Positions 22,501 to 34,840 of a stretch of 64,000 bases of DNA are shown here, in pieces; position 1 is the first letter of the stretch, and each line of letters opens with the position of its first letter. The notes below the pieces were generated by a model. The model had not been told where the DNA came from. It worked only from the letters and a program-made list of their open reading frames with translations, and searched no databases. This DNA is from Amaurobius ferox (taxonomy: Eukaryota > Arthropoda > Arachnida > Araneae > Amaurobiidae): positions 1,814,649 to 1,878,648 of the forward strand of contig OX578142.1 in assembly GCA_951213105.1 (NCBI GenBank). Direction: 5' to 3'. The position numbers and the translations under genes were made by a program.

Positions 22501-25500
22501 CGAAAATTATCATGGTCGGATTTTTCACAAAATCGGTAAGGGGGGGTAGCATGAAAAAGTATAGATTTTTCGAAATTTTGAAACCTCGTTTTTTGGACAT
22601 CAAACAGAAGGTATCGGCCAGAAAGCCAGGAAATCGGTCTTCTCCATCGAAATTAGATATAAAAAATTGTATTTGAACGAAAATTATCATGGTCGGATTT
22701 TTCACAAAATCTGTAAGGGGGGTAGCATGAAAAAGTATAGATTTTTCGAAATTTTGAAACCTCGTATTTTGGACATCAAACAGAAGGTATCGGCCAGAAA
22801 GCCAGGAAATCGGACTTCTCCATCGAAATTAGATATAAAAAATTGTATTTGAACGAAAATTATCATGGTCGGATTTTTCACAAAATCGGTAAGGGGGGGT
22901 AGCATGAAAAAGTATAGATTTTTCGAAATTTTGAAACCTCGTTTTTTGGACATCAAACAGAAGGTATCGGCCAGAAAGCCAGGAAATCGGTCTTCTCCAT
23001 CGAAATTAGATATAAAAAATTGTATTTGAACGAAAATTATCATAGTCGGATTTTTCACAAAATCGGTAAGGGGGGGTAGCATGAAAAAGTATAAATTTTT
23101 CGAAATTTTGAAACCTCGTTTTCGGACATCAAACAGAAGGTATCGGCCAGAAAGCCAGGAAATCGGTTTTCTCCATCGAAATTAGATATAAAAAATTGTA
23201 TTTGAACGAAAATTATCATAGTCGGATTTTTCACAAAATCGGTAAGGGGGGGGTAGCATGAAAAAGTATAGATTTTTCGAAATTTTGAAACCTCGTTTTT
23301 TGGACATCAAACAGAAGGTATCGGCCAGAAAACCAGGAAATCGGTCTTCTCCATCGAAATGAGATATAAAAAATTGTATTTGAACGAAAATTATCATGGT
23401 CGGATTTTTCACAAAATCGGTAAGGGGGGGTAGCATGAAAAATTATAGATTTTTCGAAATTTTGAAACCTCGTTTTTTGGACATCAAACAGAAGGTATCG
23501 GCCAGAAAGCCAGGAAATCGGTCTTCTCCATCGAAATTAGATTAAAAAATTGTATTTGAACGAAAATTATCATGGTCGGATTTTTCACAAAATCGGTAAG
23601 GGGGGGTAGCATGAAAAAGTATAGATTTTTCGAAATTTTGAAACCTCGTTTTTTGGACATCAAACAGAAGGTATCGGCCAGAAAACCAGGAAATCGGTCT
23701 TCTCCATCGAAATTAGATATAAAAAATTGTATTTGAACGAAAATTATCATGGTCGGATTTTTCACAAAATCGGTAAGGGGGGGTAGCATGAAAAAGTATA
23801 GATTTTTCGAAATTTTGAAACCACGTTTTTTGGACATCAAACAGAAGGTATCGGCCAGTAAGCCAGGAAATCGGTCTTCTCCATCGAAATTAGATATAAA
23901 AAATTGTATTTGAACGAAAATTTTCATGGTCGGATTTTTCACAAAATCTGTAAGGGGGGGTAGCATGAAAAAGTATAGATTTTTCGAAATTTTGAAACCT
24001 CGTTTTTTGGACATCATACAGAAGGTATCGGCCAGAAAGCTAGGAAATCGGACTTCTCCATCGAAATTAGATATAAAAAATTGTATTTGAACGAAAATTA
24101 TCATGGTCGGATTTTTCACAAAATCGGTAAGGGGAGGTAGCATGAAAAAGTCTAGATTTTTCGAAATTTTGAAACCTCGTTTTTTGGACATCAAACAGAA
24201 GGTATCGGCCAGAAAGCCAGGAAATCGGTCTTCTCCATCGAAATTAGATTAAAAAATTGTATTTGAACGAAAATTATCATGGTCGGATTTTTCACAAAAT
24301 CGGTAAGGGGGGGTAGCATGAAAAAGTATAGATTTTTCGAAATTTTGAAACCTCGTTTTTTGGACATCAAACAGAAGGTATCGGCCAGAAAGCCAGGAAA
24401 TCGGTCTTCTCCATCGAAATTAGATATAAAAAATTGTATTTGAACGAAAATTTTCATGGTCGGATTTTTCACAAAATCTGTAAGGGGGGGTAGCATGAAA
24501 AAGTATAGATTTTTCGAAATTTTGAAACCTCGTTTTTTGGACATCATACAGAAGGTATCGGCCAGAAAGCTAGGAAATCGGACTTCTCCATCGAAATTAG
24601 ATATAAAAAATTGTATTTGAACGAAAATTATCATGGTCGGATTTTTCACAAAATCGGTAAGGGGAGGTAGCATGAAAAAGTCTAGATTTTTCGAAATTTT
24701 GAAACCTCGTTTTTTGGACATCAAACAGAAGGTATCGGCCAGAAAGCCAGGAAATCGGTCTTCTCCATCGAAATTAGATTAAAAAATTGTATTTGAACGA
24801 AAATTATCATGGTCGGATTTTTCACAAAATCGGTAAGGGGGGGTAGCATGAAAAAGTATAGATTTTTCGAAATTTTGAAACCTCGTTTTTTGGACATCAA
24901 ACAGAAGGTATCGGCCAGAAAGCCAGGAAATCGGTCTTCTCCATCGAAATTAGATATAAAAAATTGTATTTGAACGAAAATTATCATGGTCGGATTTTTC
25001 ACAAAATCTGTAAGGGGGGTAGCATGAAAAAGTATAGATTTTTCGAAATTTTGAAACCTCGTTTTTTGGACATCAAACAGAAGGTATCGGCCAGAAAGCC
25101 AGGAAATCGGTCTTCTCCATCGAAATTAGATATAAAAAATTGTATTTGAACGAAAATTATCATGGTCGGATTTTTCACAAAATCTGTAAGGGGGGTAGCA
25201 TGAAAAAGTATAGATTTTTCGAAATTTTGAAACCTCGTATTTTGGACATCAAACAGAAGGTATCGGCCAGAAAGCCAGGAAATCGGACTTCTCCATCGAA
25301 ATTAGATATAAAAAATTGTATTTGAACGAAAATTATCATGGTCGGATTTTTCACAAAATCGGTAAGGGGGGGTAGCATGAAAAAGTATAGATTTTTCGAA
25401 ATTTTGAAACCTCGTTTTTTGGACATCAAACAGAAGGTATCGGCCAGAAACCAGGAAATCGGTCTTCTCCATCGAAATTAGATATAAAAAATTGTATTTG

Positions 25501-26264
25501 AACGAAAATTATCATGGTCGGATTTTTCACAAAATCGGTAAGGGGGGGTAGCATGAAAAAGTATAGATTTTTCGAAATTTTGAAACCTCGTTTTTTGGAC
25601 ATCAAACAGAAGGTATCGGCCTGAAACCAGGAAATCGGTCTTCTCCATCGAAATTAGATATAAAAAATTGTATTTGAACGAAAATTATCATGGTCGGATT
25701 TTTCACAAAATCGGTAAGGGGGGTTAGCATGAAAAAGTATAGATTTTTCGAAATTTTGAAACCTCGTTTTTTGGACATCAAACAGAAGGTATCGGCCAGA
25801 AAGCCAGGAAATCGGACTTCTCCATCGAAATTAGATATAAAAAATTGTATTTGAACGAAAATTATCATGGTCGGATTTTTCACAAAATCGGTAAGGGGGG
25901 GTAGCATGAAAAAGTATAGATTTTTCGAAATTTTGAAACCTCGTTTTTTGGACATCAAACAGAAGGTATCGGCCAGAAAGCCAGGAAATCGGTCTTCTCC
26001 ATCGAAATTAGATATAAAAAATTGTATTTGAACGAAAATTATCATGGTCGGATTTTTCACAAAATCGGTAAGGGGGGGTAGCATGAAAAAGTATAGATTT
26101 TTTGAAATTTTGAAACCTCGTTTTTTGGACATCAAACAGAAGGTATCGGCCAGAAAACCAGGAAACCGGACTTCTCCATCGAAATTAGATATAAAAAATT
26201 GTATTTGAACGAAAATTATCATGGTCGGATTTTTCACAAAATCGGTAAGGGGGGTAGCATGAAA
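19539..26264. repeat. Satellite array 3 (about 38 monomers)
   Basis: Continues the monomer order interrupted by D1. Further block duplications are visible: 21717-22427 recurs at 23484-24194 (shift 1767 bp, ten monomers), and a three-monomer block recurs at a shift of 530 bp (variant AAGGGGAGGTAGC at 24132 and 24662). Shared variants such as GAATATAG at about 19648 and 20885 link it to array 2. Confidence 0.95.
26247..26264. repeat. Target-site duplication, left copy for E
   Basis: AAGGGGGGTAGCATGAAA, identical to 27467-27484 at the other end of E, with the same six-G tract. The preceding T is also shared, so the duplication could be 19 bp. Confidence 0.88.
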
Positions 26265-26864
26265 GGCCCAGACCATACAGCCAACCCAGGGGTTTATGGC
26301 AGTTTAATGTATGGCCGGGAGAAAATTTAGAACAGGAGAATTTAGAAAATTTAGAACAGGAGAATTTAGAAAATTTAGAACAGGAGACCGACTTCCACAG
26401 ACCGACACCCTCGAGCAGCCCAGAGTAAACCAGTAGTTTATTAAATAATCAATCAAAGGTTACAGTTACAAAGTGTTAGGTGTCACGTAGGACACAGGCA
26501 GCAGAACAGACAGGCAAGCAAACAGACAACAAACCACAAAGATAAAAGTACAAAACGTGTCACATAAGACACAAACAGCAAAACGTTTCACGTAGGACAC
26601 AGACAGCAAGAAAAACAGCAAGCAAACGGCACAAAACGTGTCACATAAGACACAAACAGCAAAACGTGTCACGTAGGACACAGACACAGGAATAACAGCA
26701 GCAAACGACAAAAACAAAAAGTCACACACATAAAAAAAATACAATAAACAGGGAAGTATGCAAGGAATATGCAAGCAGAGCATACAAAAGTGGTGCCAAG
26801 GGAACAGTAGAGAGCTCCACTGATCAAAAATTAAAAGCAGAAGGGACGCCGGCTCACGGGCAGG
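26265..26864 (-). promoter_or_regulatory. 3' UTR of E
   Basis: Same organisation as the 3' UTR of C, including the five hairpin-type repeats. The short ATTTAGAACAGG repeat region differs in copy arrangement from that of D and C. Confidence 0.72.
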
Positions 26865-27466
26865 TTATGAAATACCATTCGAGATCTCTCTCGCAATGAG
26901 AACACAGTTTTTAAGTTTATTTAAAAGGATAGGGTTTTTCCTAACACCCGAGAACCAGGTTGCACAATGAGCGGGAGTGGGCTTGATTAAGTGGTGGGCA
27001 GAAGTGTGTGGACAGGAAAATACATAATGGTCCACATCACCGTAAGCATTGCAGGTACAGCAAGATGTTCTTTTAAATTTAAAATGATGAAGGTAGTCCA
27101 AAAAGGGGCCATGACCCGTAAGAAAGTAAATTAAATATTTATTATAAATTTGGAAATTTTGACTGACTTTAGGGAGGTAAGTTAAAATTCTTGCCGGGTC
27201 ATGGGTACGAGGGGAAATGTAATTATTAAGAAGGGTTTGCCAAATATTTAAAAGGTATGTTTTGCAGTGATTAGTTAAAAAAGAGTAAGGTAAAGGTAAA
27301 ACAGTAGGGGAGCCAACAGTAGTGGCGAGTTTGGCGTTTTCATCGGCAACCTCATTACCTCGAATGTTAGCATGGGCTTTAACCCACTGTAAATTAAAAA
27401 GTGATTTAAAAGGGTAAATATAAGTTTTAATATCGTTTAAAAATTTTGATTTAATATTGGGAGAGT
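26865..27466 (-). pseudogene. ORF2 C-terminal fragment of E
   Basis: Corresponds to about residues 976-1174 of intact ORF2. It keeps the last RNase H aspartate region (GNEVADENAK) and the CCHC knuckle (CX2CX7HX4C) but lacks endonuclease, RT and the rest of RNase H. No ATG of its own is placed to make a meaningful product. This is a dead fragment. Confidence 0.88.
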
Positions 27467-28546
27467 AAGGGGGGTAGCATGAAAAAGTATAGATTTTTCG
27501 AAATTTTGAAACCTCGTTATTTGGACATCAAACAGAAGGTATCGGCCAGAAAGCCAGGAAATCGGTCTTCATCGAAATTAGATATAAAAATTGTATTTGA
27601 ACGAAAATTATCATGGTCGGATTTTTCACAAAATCTGTAAGGGGGGGGGGGGTAGCATGAAAAAGTATAGATTTTTCGAAATTTTGAAACCTCGTATTTT
27701 GGACATCAAAGAAAAGGCATCGGCCAGAAAGCCAGGAAATCGGACTTCTCCATCGAAATTAGATATAAAAAATTGTATTTGAACGAAAATTATCATGGTC
27801 GGATTTTTCACAAAATCGGTAAGGGGGGGGTAGCATGAAAAAGTATAGATTTTTCGAAATTTTGAAACCTCGTTTTTTGGACATCAAACAGAAGGTATCG
27901 GCCAGAACCCAGGACATCGGTCTTCTCCATCGAAATTAGATATAAAAAATAGTGTTTGAACGAAAATTATCATGGTCGGATTTTTCACAAAATCGGTAAG
28001 GGGGGGTAGCATGAAAAAGTATAGATTTTTCGAAATTTTGAAACCTCGTTTTTTGGACATCAAACAGAAGGTATCGGCCAGTAAGCCAGGAAATCGGTCT
28101 TCTCCATCGAAATTAGATATAAAAAATTGTATTTGAACGAAAATTTTCATGGTCGGATTTTTCACAAAATCTGTAAGGGGGGGGTAGCATGAAAAAGTAT
28201 AGATTTTTCGAAATTTTGAAACCTCGTTTTTTGGACATCAAACAGAAGGTATCGGCCAGAAAGCTAGGAAATCGGACTTCTCCATCGAAATTAGATATAA
28301 AAAATTGTATTTGAACGAAAATTATCATGGTCGGATTTTTCACAAAATCGGTAAGGGGGGGTAGCATGAAAAATATAGATTTTTCGAAATTTTGAAACCT
28401 CGTTTTTTGGACATCAAACAGAAGGTATCGGCCAGAAAGCCAGGAAATCGGTCTTCTCCATCGAAATTAGATATAAAAAATTGTATTTGAACGAAAATTA
28501 TCATGGTCGGATTTTTCACAAAATCTGTAAGGGGGGTAGCATGAAA
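27467..28546. repeat. Satellite array 4 (6 monomers)
   Basis: Six monomers between E and B. The second G-tract, near 27641-27652, is expanded to about 12 G; most monomers have 6-7. The monomers resemble those at the start of array 2 (shared variants TCTTCATCG lacking TCC, and CAAAGAAAAGG). Confidence 0.95.
28529..28546. repeat. Target-site duplication, left copy for B
   Basis: AAGGGGGGTAGCATGAAA, identical to 36281-36298 beyond the 5' end of B. It flanks a full-length element, so the duplication is not an effect of truncation. Confidence 0.9.
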
Positions 28547-29143
28547 GGCCCAGACCATACAGCCAACCCAGGGGTTTATGGCAGTTTAATGTATGGCCGG
28601 GAGAAAATTTAGAACAGGAAATTTAGAACAGGAGAATTTAGAAATTTAGAAAATTTAGAACAGGAGACCGACTTCCACAGACCGACACCCACGAGCAGCC
28701 CAAAGTAAACCAGTAGTTTATTAAATAATCAATCAAAGGTTACAGTTACAAAATGTTAGGTGTCACGTAGGACACAGGCAGCAGAACAGACAGGCAAGCA
28801 AACAAACAAACCACAAAGATAAAAGTACAAAACGTGTCACATAAGACACAAACAGTAAAACGTTTCACGTAGGACACACACAGCAAGAAAAACAGCAAGC
28901 AAACGGCACAAAACGTGTCACAAAAGACACAAACAGCAAAACGTGTCACGTAGGATACAGACACAGGAATAACAGCAGCAAACGGCAAAAACAAAAAGTC
29001 ACACACACATAAAAAAAATACAATAAACAGGGAAGTATGCAAGGAATATGCAAGCAGAGCATACAAAAGGGGTGCCAAGGGAACAGTAAAGAGCTCCACT
29101 GATCAAAAATTAAAAGCAGAAGGGACGCCGGCTCACGGGCAGG
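28547..29143 (-). promoter_or_regulatory. 3' UTR of B
   Basis: Ten bp shorter than that of C but with the same parts. It shares specific variants with F1/F2 (CACCCACGAGCAG and the GGAAATTTAGAACAGG arrangement), making B the closest relative of the F tail in this window. Hairpin-type repeats are present; some carry point changes. Confidence 0.72.
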
Positions 29144-32100
29144 TTATGAAATGCCATTCGAGATCTCTCTCGCAATGAGAACACAGTTTTTAAGTTTATT
29201 TAAAAGGATAGGGTTTTTCCTAACACCCGAGAACCAGGTTGCACAATGAGCGGGAGTGGGCTTGATTAAGTGGTGGGCAGAAGTGTGTGGACAGGAAAAT
29301 ACATAATGGTCCACATCACCGTAAGCACTGCAGGTACAGCAAGATGTTCTTTTAATTTTAAAATGATGAAGGTAGTCCAAAAAGGGGCCATGACCGGTAA
29401 GAAAGTAAATTAAATATTTATTATAAATTTGGAAATTTTGACTGACTTTAGGGAGGTAAGTTAAAATTCTTGCCGGGTCATGGGTACGAGGGGAAATGTA
29501 ATTATTAAGAAGGGTTTGCCAAATATTTAAAAGGTATGTTTTGCAGTGATTAGTTAAAAAAGAGTAAGGTAAAGGTACAACAGTAGGGGAGCCAACAGTA
29601 GTGGCGAGTTTGGCGTTTTCATCGGCAACCTCATTACCTCGAATGTTAGCATGGGCTTTAACCCACTGTAAATTAAAAAGTGATTTAAAAGGGTAAATAT
29701 AAGTTTTAATATCGTTTAAAAATTTTGATTTAATATTGGGAGAGTTTAACGCCAAAATGGCTGAAAGGCTGTCTGAAAAAATGTTAACTTTTGTGTTATT
29801 GTTGATTGCCCAGGAGAAGGCTTCTCGTAAAGCAGCCAATTCAGCCTGGAAAACCGTGTTCTCATTATCAAGTTTATATAAAAATGTCTCGATCAACGAA
29901 TCATCTTTAAAGACACAGATGGCAAAGCCAACCTTATCTTCTATTTTGGAGCCATCTGTGTAGATATTAAAGTCAGAAAAGGTGACAGGATTACGAGGGG
30001 AAAAAATAATGGAACGTAGTCCAGGGGAGAGGCCCGAAAGAGCACAATTGGTGTCGAAACGGGCGGGGGGGGAGGGAAGAGTCAGGAAAAAAGTTATTTT
30101 TCTGCTTCCAGAAATGGTATTTTAAAAATTGGGTCTTGATTACACAGTGAAGGGGGGGAATACCAGTTATTGAAAAAAGAGAAATGTTTGAAGATGTTCT
30201 AAAACCGGTAGAAATCTTTAATAAGAATAATCTTTGTAAGGAAGTAAGCTTAGAAATTTGAACCCCCGTTAAATGACCTCCCCAAATACCCGCCCCGTAA
30301 GTAATAATTTTCTCTATTACTGCAAGATACCAAGATTTCAATAAAACTTTATTAACACCCCAATTATTACTTGATATTTTGCCAAAGGTAGAAAAGAGCT
30401 TAAAACACTTCTCTTTTAGATAAAAAATGTGGGAACTCCATTTTAAGTTGTCGTCAATAATAATACCCAAAAATTTAAGGGAACGAGTAATTTTAATAGT
30501 TTTGTTTAAAAGTTTGACCGGAGGGTAATACCTGCGTTTTTTAAGGGACCTATTGAAAATAATGCAAGAAGACTTTTCTACTGAGACAGTAAGATTAAGT
30601 GAAGTAAGGGAGGAGGTAATAAGTGAAAGGGCATCATTAATATTATTGACGACTGAGCGGATGCTGGTGGAGTAGGAGACCACAGCCAGATCATCAGCGA
30701 AGGCTTGGAGGTAATAAAGATCATTATTTAAATTTAGTAAGTTGTTAAAATAAATATTCCAAAGGACGGGGGAAATAACCGAACCTTGGGGGGCGCCTTT
30801 TGAGATTATTTTAGTTAGGGAGAAATTTTTATTTGTAAAAGTTATTGTTCTTGAATGCAAGTATGAGTAAATAAAGGTTCTAAAATGAGGTGGAAGGCTA
30901 ATTTTATCAAAGGTAGAGGGTAAAACTTTCCAATCTAGGTTATCAAAAGCTCCGCTGATGTCGACTGTGGCAAGGGCAACAATGTTCGCCGATCGGAGAG
31001 ATTTTATATGCGTAACAAGCGCGTGAGCCGCATCCTCACAACTATGTAACTCCCTGAATCCGAATTGGAGAGGGTGAAGAGCACCTGCCGTCTTCAACCA
31101 GATGTTGAGTTTGTTTATAAAAATTCTCTCGATTATTTTCCCAAAAGTGGGGAGAAGGCATATTGGACGATAAGCGGAACAGGAGGCTGGATTTTTGTCA
31201 GGTTTTTGAATAAATAAAATTTTAGCGTTTTTGAGTGAATCAGGAAATTTACAGAATTTGAAAATAAGATTAATAATTTTAGAAAAAAGGAGGGGGTACG
31301 ATTTAAAAAGATTTTTCCATATATTAAAGTCAAGGTTATCCTGGCCCGGGGCCTTACCAGATTTTAAATGATTGAAGACAAGGGAGAGCTCTTCATCCGA
31401 GACCGCCCCCAAACCCTCATCAGAAGTGTCATGGGTGGGAAAAGAGGTAAAAGAGGGGTCCTCAGGAAAACAGTGGTCCAAAAGACGCTGAATTTTATCA
31501 TTATAATCAAGGTTAGGGTTGTCCTGGAACTGCAAGTTTATATTATTAAAATTTTTATGTTTTTGGAAAGTGTATTTAAATAAAGAGCCGAATTTTTCAG
31601 AGCAATTGTTGCAGTGTTTTTTCCAGGCGTCAGATTTTGCTTTATTTATTAGAAGTTTATATTTTGCTCTGTTTAGTTTATATTTAATTTTTGCTTGGTT
31701 AATGAGTTCGGGAGGGTCGGAGTTTCTCTCGTGTGAACCGATTCTTTTATAAAGCGCATTGACAAAATTTCTAAACTTCGCTAGGTCTCGGCTCCACCAG
31801 CTGAAGTTAAAATTTCTTGAAGCTTTTTTCTTTCTAATATATTTAAATGCACAATTTTGTGTTTTGAGTATAAAGTCTTTGATAAATACATCCAGCATGG
31901 CGGAGTCGAGAACAGAGTCAAGGGAGGTGTTGAATTCCTCTGAAAGAGGTTTAAAATTATGTAAAAATTTTCCCAGACTATAATTTGTTTTAAAGAAAAA
32001 GGAAGTGTCGATAGAAGGAGCAGTATTAAGAGTAAGTAAAATATATTTGTGGTCACTTAATGTGTCACACGAGAGAACTTCCCAATTTTGAATAGAGTCA

Positions 32101-32666
32101 AAAAAGCTGAAAGAAGAAAGGGACAGGTCAGGGAATCCCCTGCCTGAGTGCGAGGCGAATGTTGGTCCACATTTCGGGTCGTTCAGAATAATCAAGTTGT
32201 TTTCAAGGCAAAAATCAATAGTGGATGTACCCCTACGATCAGTGAAGCCATAACCCCACATCTGAGCATGGGCGTTGAAATCACCAAGGATGAGAAAGTT
32301 TGTATTAAAGAGGTCAAGGGTGGAAAATTCGTCAATAAGGTTGGAAATTTCAGAGTGCGGGGGGAAGTAAAGGGAAGCAACATTAAGGGTTTTATTATCA
32401 GGAAGGGAAATTTCAATTACGATAATTGAGAGAGATTGGAATTTTAAGGAGGCGGAAAGATTCGAATTTAGAACAAGTATGACCGCCTTAGAGGAGAGGG
32501 AAGAAAACTGGGAAAATGTAGAGGGGGGACGGAGAATACCGTCCTTCGAAACATAAGGTTCCTGTAAGCATATTAGGTCTATTGAGTTGTCGAGAGAAAA
32601 TTGCAGTAAGTTGCTGTGAGCAGTTAAAGAGTGGTTAGAATTAAATTGGATGAACTTAAGAACCAT
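29144..32666 (-). pseudogene. ORF2 of B: endonuclease/RT/RNase H polyprotein, frameshifted
   Basis: Starts at the ATG read from 32666 and encodes the same architecture as the intact ORF2 of C. The frame breaks near 30065-30075, where a G-rich tract is 2 bp shorter than in C. The upstream frame then runs into a stop at 29991, and the original sense continues in another frame to 29144. The break falls between the RT thumb region and RNase H, so endonuclease and RT motifs (SDH, GAPQGS, FADD) are intact and RNase H is disconnected. A homopolymer sequencing error is a possible alternative. From about 32090 downward it is almost identical to C; above that it is more diverged. Confidence 0.88.
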
Positions 32667-32761
32667 CCGAAGGCGATTTCAATCCAGTGCACAGTGTGGG
32701 GGAAAAACAGAGTAACAAATTTAAAATAATATAAGTAAAACAAAATATACAAGATGTGAGT

Positions 32762-34840
32762 CTATTGCTCACTTTGGAGTTTTTTGATGCGGTCAATTTC
32801 ACGGCGAAAAGCCTTGCAATTGTTTTTGTCATGCACTGAATGGCGATAGTTCCAGTTAAGGGTTTCACCATTGTCGGCAGCTTTGACAATTGCCGTAGAA
32901 CAGTTTACACATTTTGGTATCATAGCTTTGCAAGCATGGTGGTCGTGAGTTTTGCTGGCGCAACGACCACAGACTCCCGTAGGGAAAGGGCAATAGTTAG
33001 CTACGTGACCGTAGTCTTGACACCGGAAGCATATTTTGATGTTGATATATTTCTTAATTATAAAATATCTGAAATGGTGGAAGAGTTTGCGAGTTTCTTT
33101 GAGAAGTTTTGCAACGGGCACCTCCACCAGCACCACCCAGTTAGAGGAACCTCTTGGGTTCCGGAAGTTTTTTATGATGGAGATATCTGAAGATGATTTG
33201 ATGGAAGGACAGTTGTTAGCAATAAGAGATTTGACGTTTGCCTCGTTGTAATCTAGAGGAATATTGAATAAGATCAAAGCCTCTTTCCTGGGAGGCTCCA
33301 TTTTGATATTGAATTTTTGTCTGACTGAAGAGTTCTCCAGAAGTGGTAAGAGGTTAGCTCCCTGTGGGTTTTCACATGTCAGTTTTAGTGTGCCATTAGG
33401 CAGAGCAGTGATATTCTTCACCTCTAGGCCTTTAGGACGGGGGATTGAAAATAAGTCTTTTTTCAATTGCTCATTGTTTTTCAGGCGATCCTTGCCCTGC
33501 AACAGGATGCTGGAAAAAGTTTTTGCAGGAGCTGAAGCAGAGGAAGGATCTTTGGAAGTTGAAGGCTTGAGATTGGCAACTGAAGGCAGAATCTCTTTGA
33601 TAGATTTGTCCACAAGGGAGGGTAGACTGTTAGCGATAGAGTTTTTGAATTCGTTGAGCATGGCAGTTGTAGTCGTTTTAAACTCATCAGTCATAGTTTT
33701 GTGGAAATTAGTTATTTCTTCTCTACAATCCTTGGCAAAATGTTGGAAAGAGTCTGAAGGCGTCGCCGCGGAAGAAGAAGATTGGAGGTTGCACTCAAGG
33801 GCAGAGCAAAAGCTCCCAAGTTGGTTGAACTTATCCTCCAGGTAGTTCCTATGAGTGGAATTTGTTCTGATGTTTTTAGTAATATAATTGTTCATCCTAG
33901 TAAGGTTCTTAACGATTAGAGCTAGTAGTTCGTTGTTATCTGTGTTAGCAATGTCAATAGACTCCAAGGTGTCTGCAGTGGAAACAGCATCATCGGCAGA
34001 AAAGGCAGAGGGAAACGAAGAACTGATGAAGGGAGGCAGGAAATCAACAACGGGAGCAGCAGCAGGAGGAGACACCGGAGCCGGGACAGAAGAGGCACAA
34101 GGAACCGGCGCAGGAACAAGAGCAGGTGGAGAAGCCAGAACAGGGGCAGCAGGAGCCGGAGCAGCAGGAACAGCCGAGCAAACAGGAGCAGCAACAGGAG
34201 GAGGGCAATCAGGAGCAGTAGAGCAAACAGGGGCAGCAACAGGTGGGCAAACGGGGACAGAAGGAGCAGCAGAGCATACAGGAACATCAGCAGCAGAGGA
34301 GCAAAAAACATCAGAAACAGGAGGAGAAATCTCAGACGCAGCAGCAGGAGTCCAAGGAGCAGGAGAAGAAGGACGAAGAACCGGAGAAGACTTGTAGGAG
34401 TGAAGAAGATCAAGGCGGTTTGAAGGGCGTGGAGGATTTGAGAACATTTGAAATTGATGAACTTGATGGACTGGGGTCAAAGATGAAGAGGCAACACGTT
34501 GAGGAAGCGGTTGAAAGTGTGCTGGTGGAGTGCGAATGGCACCGGAGTAAGATTGATTAGAGTTGATATATGATGAAGTAAGTGGTACCAATTTTACGTA
34601 AGGTTGAAGGTGTTGAGTATGAGTGGAGACACTAGAACTGGTGGATGGAGTGGTCACACATGTAGAAGATAATGACATAGTTGAGTATGGAAGTGTAGCA
34701 CAGGCAGCATCTGATGAAGTAACGTAAACAGAAGAAGACGTAAAAGCAGGAGGGCGGGGGGAAAATAAGGGGGGAAAAACTGTGAGGGAATCAAAGGGAG
34801 GGATAGTGGGGAGGGAGATATTCATTTGATTATGTTCCAT
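32762..34840 (-). CDS. ORF1 of B (Gag-like, three zinc knuckles)
   Basis: An intact 692-codon frame from an ATG with G at +4. The N-terminal half is low complexity, with Pro/Ala/Ser/Val-rich tracts around residues 150-270. Then come the family motif ILLQGKDRLKNNEQLKKDL, an RRM- or PRE_C2HC-like segment (LILFNIPLDYNEANV, SSNWVVLVEVP), and near the C-terminus two CX2CX4HX4C knuckles plus a third spaced C-C-H-C set. ORF2 starts 95 nt downstream. The expected role is binding element RNA and targeting the particle to the nucleus or its chromatin target. In the last 94 residues there are 12 differences from C, far more than in most of ORF2. Confidence 0.88.
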   Translation of the reverse strand: MEHNQMNISLPTIPPFDSLTVFPPLFSPRPPAFTSSSVYVTSSDAACATLPYSTMSLSSTCVTTPSTSSSVSTHTQHLQPYVKLVPLTSSYINSNQSYSGAIRTPPAHFQPLPQRVASSSLTPVHQVHQFQMFSNPPRPSNRLDLLHSYKSSPVLRPSSPAPWTPAAASEISPPVSDVFCSSAADVPVCSAAPSVPVCPPVAAPVCSTAPDCPPPVAAPVCSAVPAAPAPAAPVLASPPALVPAPVPCASSVPAPVSPPAAAPVVDFLPPFISSSFPSAFSADDAVSTADTLESIDIANTDNNELLALIVKNLTRMNNYITKNIRTNSTHRNYLEDKFNQLGSFCSALECNLQSSSSAATPSDSFQHFAKDCREEITNFHKTMTDEFKTTTTAMLNEFKNSIANSLPSLVDKSIKEILPSVANLKPSTSKDPSSASAPAKTFSSILLQGKDRLKNNEQLKKDLFSIPRPKGLEVKNITALPNGTLKLTCENPQGANLLPLLENSSVRQKFNIKMEPPRKEALILFNIPLDYNEANVKSLIANNCPSIKSSSDISIIKNFRNPRGSSNWVVLVEVPVAKLLKETRKLFHHFRYFIIKKYINIKICFRCQDYGHVANYCPFPTGVCGRCASKTHDHHACKAMIPKCVNCSTAIVKAADNGETLNWNYRHSVHDKNNCKAFRREIDRIKKLQSEQ

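Larger units (their letters stand above)
26265..27466 (-). mobile_element. Element E: severely 5'-truncated copy
   Basis: A 1202-bp copy retaining only the 3' UTR and the last 200 or so codons of ORF2. It is inserted at the same satellite position and orientation as the other copies and flanked by an 18-19 bp duplication. It shows the 5' truncation typical of incomplete target-primed reverse transcription. Confidence 0.92.
1..34384. repeat. Macro-repeat unit 1 (about 34.4 kb)
   Basis: Positions 1-2431 match 34385-36816, with one extra base in the second copy near 36150. Positions 2432-21630 match 44802-64000 at a constant offset of 42370. The unit holds, left to right, the 5' end of a B-type element, six satellite monomers, F1, about 54 monomers, D1, about 38 monomers, E, six monomers and most of B. 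The true boundaries cannot be seen because the window starts inside the homology. A real tandem duplication and a false assembly duplication both fit. Confidence 0.85.

Noticed and set aside
16774..28546. piRNA cluster
   Set aside because: Truncated elements in heterochromatin make it conceivable, but all copies share one orientation and there is no sequence evidence of a precursor transcript.
33888..34397. A plus-strand Gly/Ala/Thr-rich frame of 169 codons (also 42149-42709)
   Set aside because: Antisense shadow of the Pro/Ala-rich region of ORF1.
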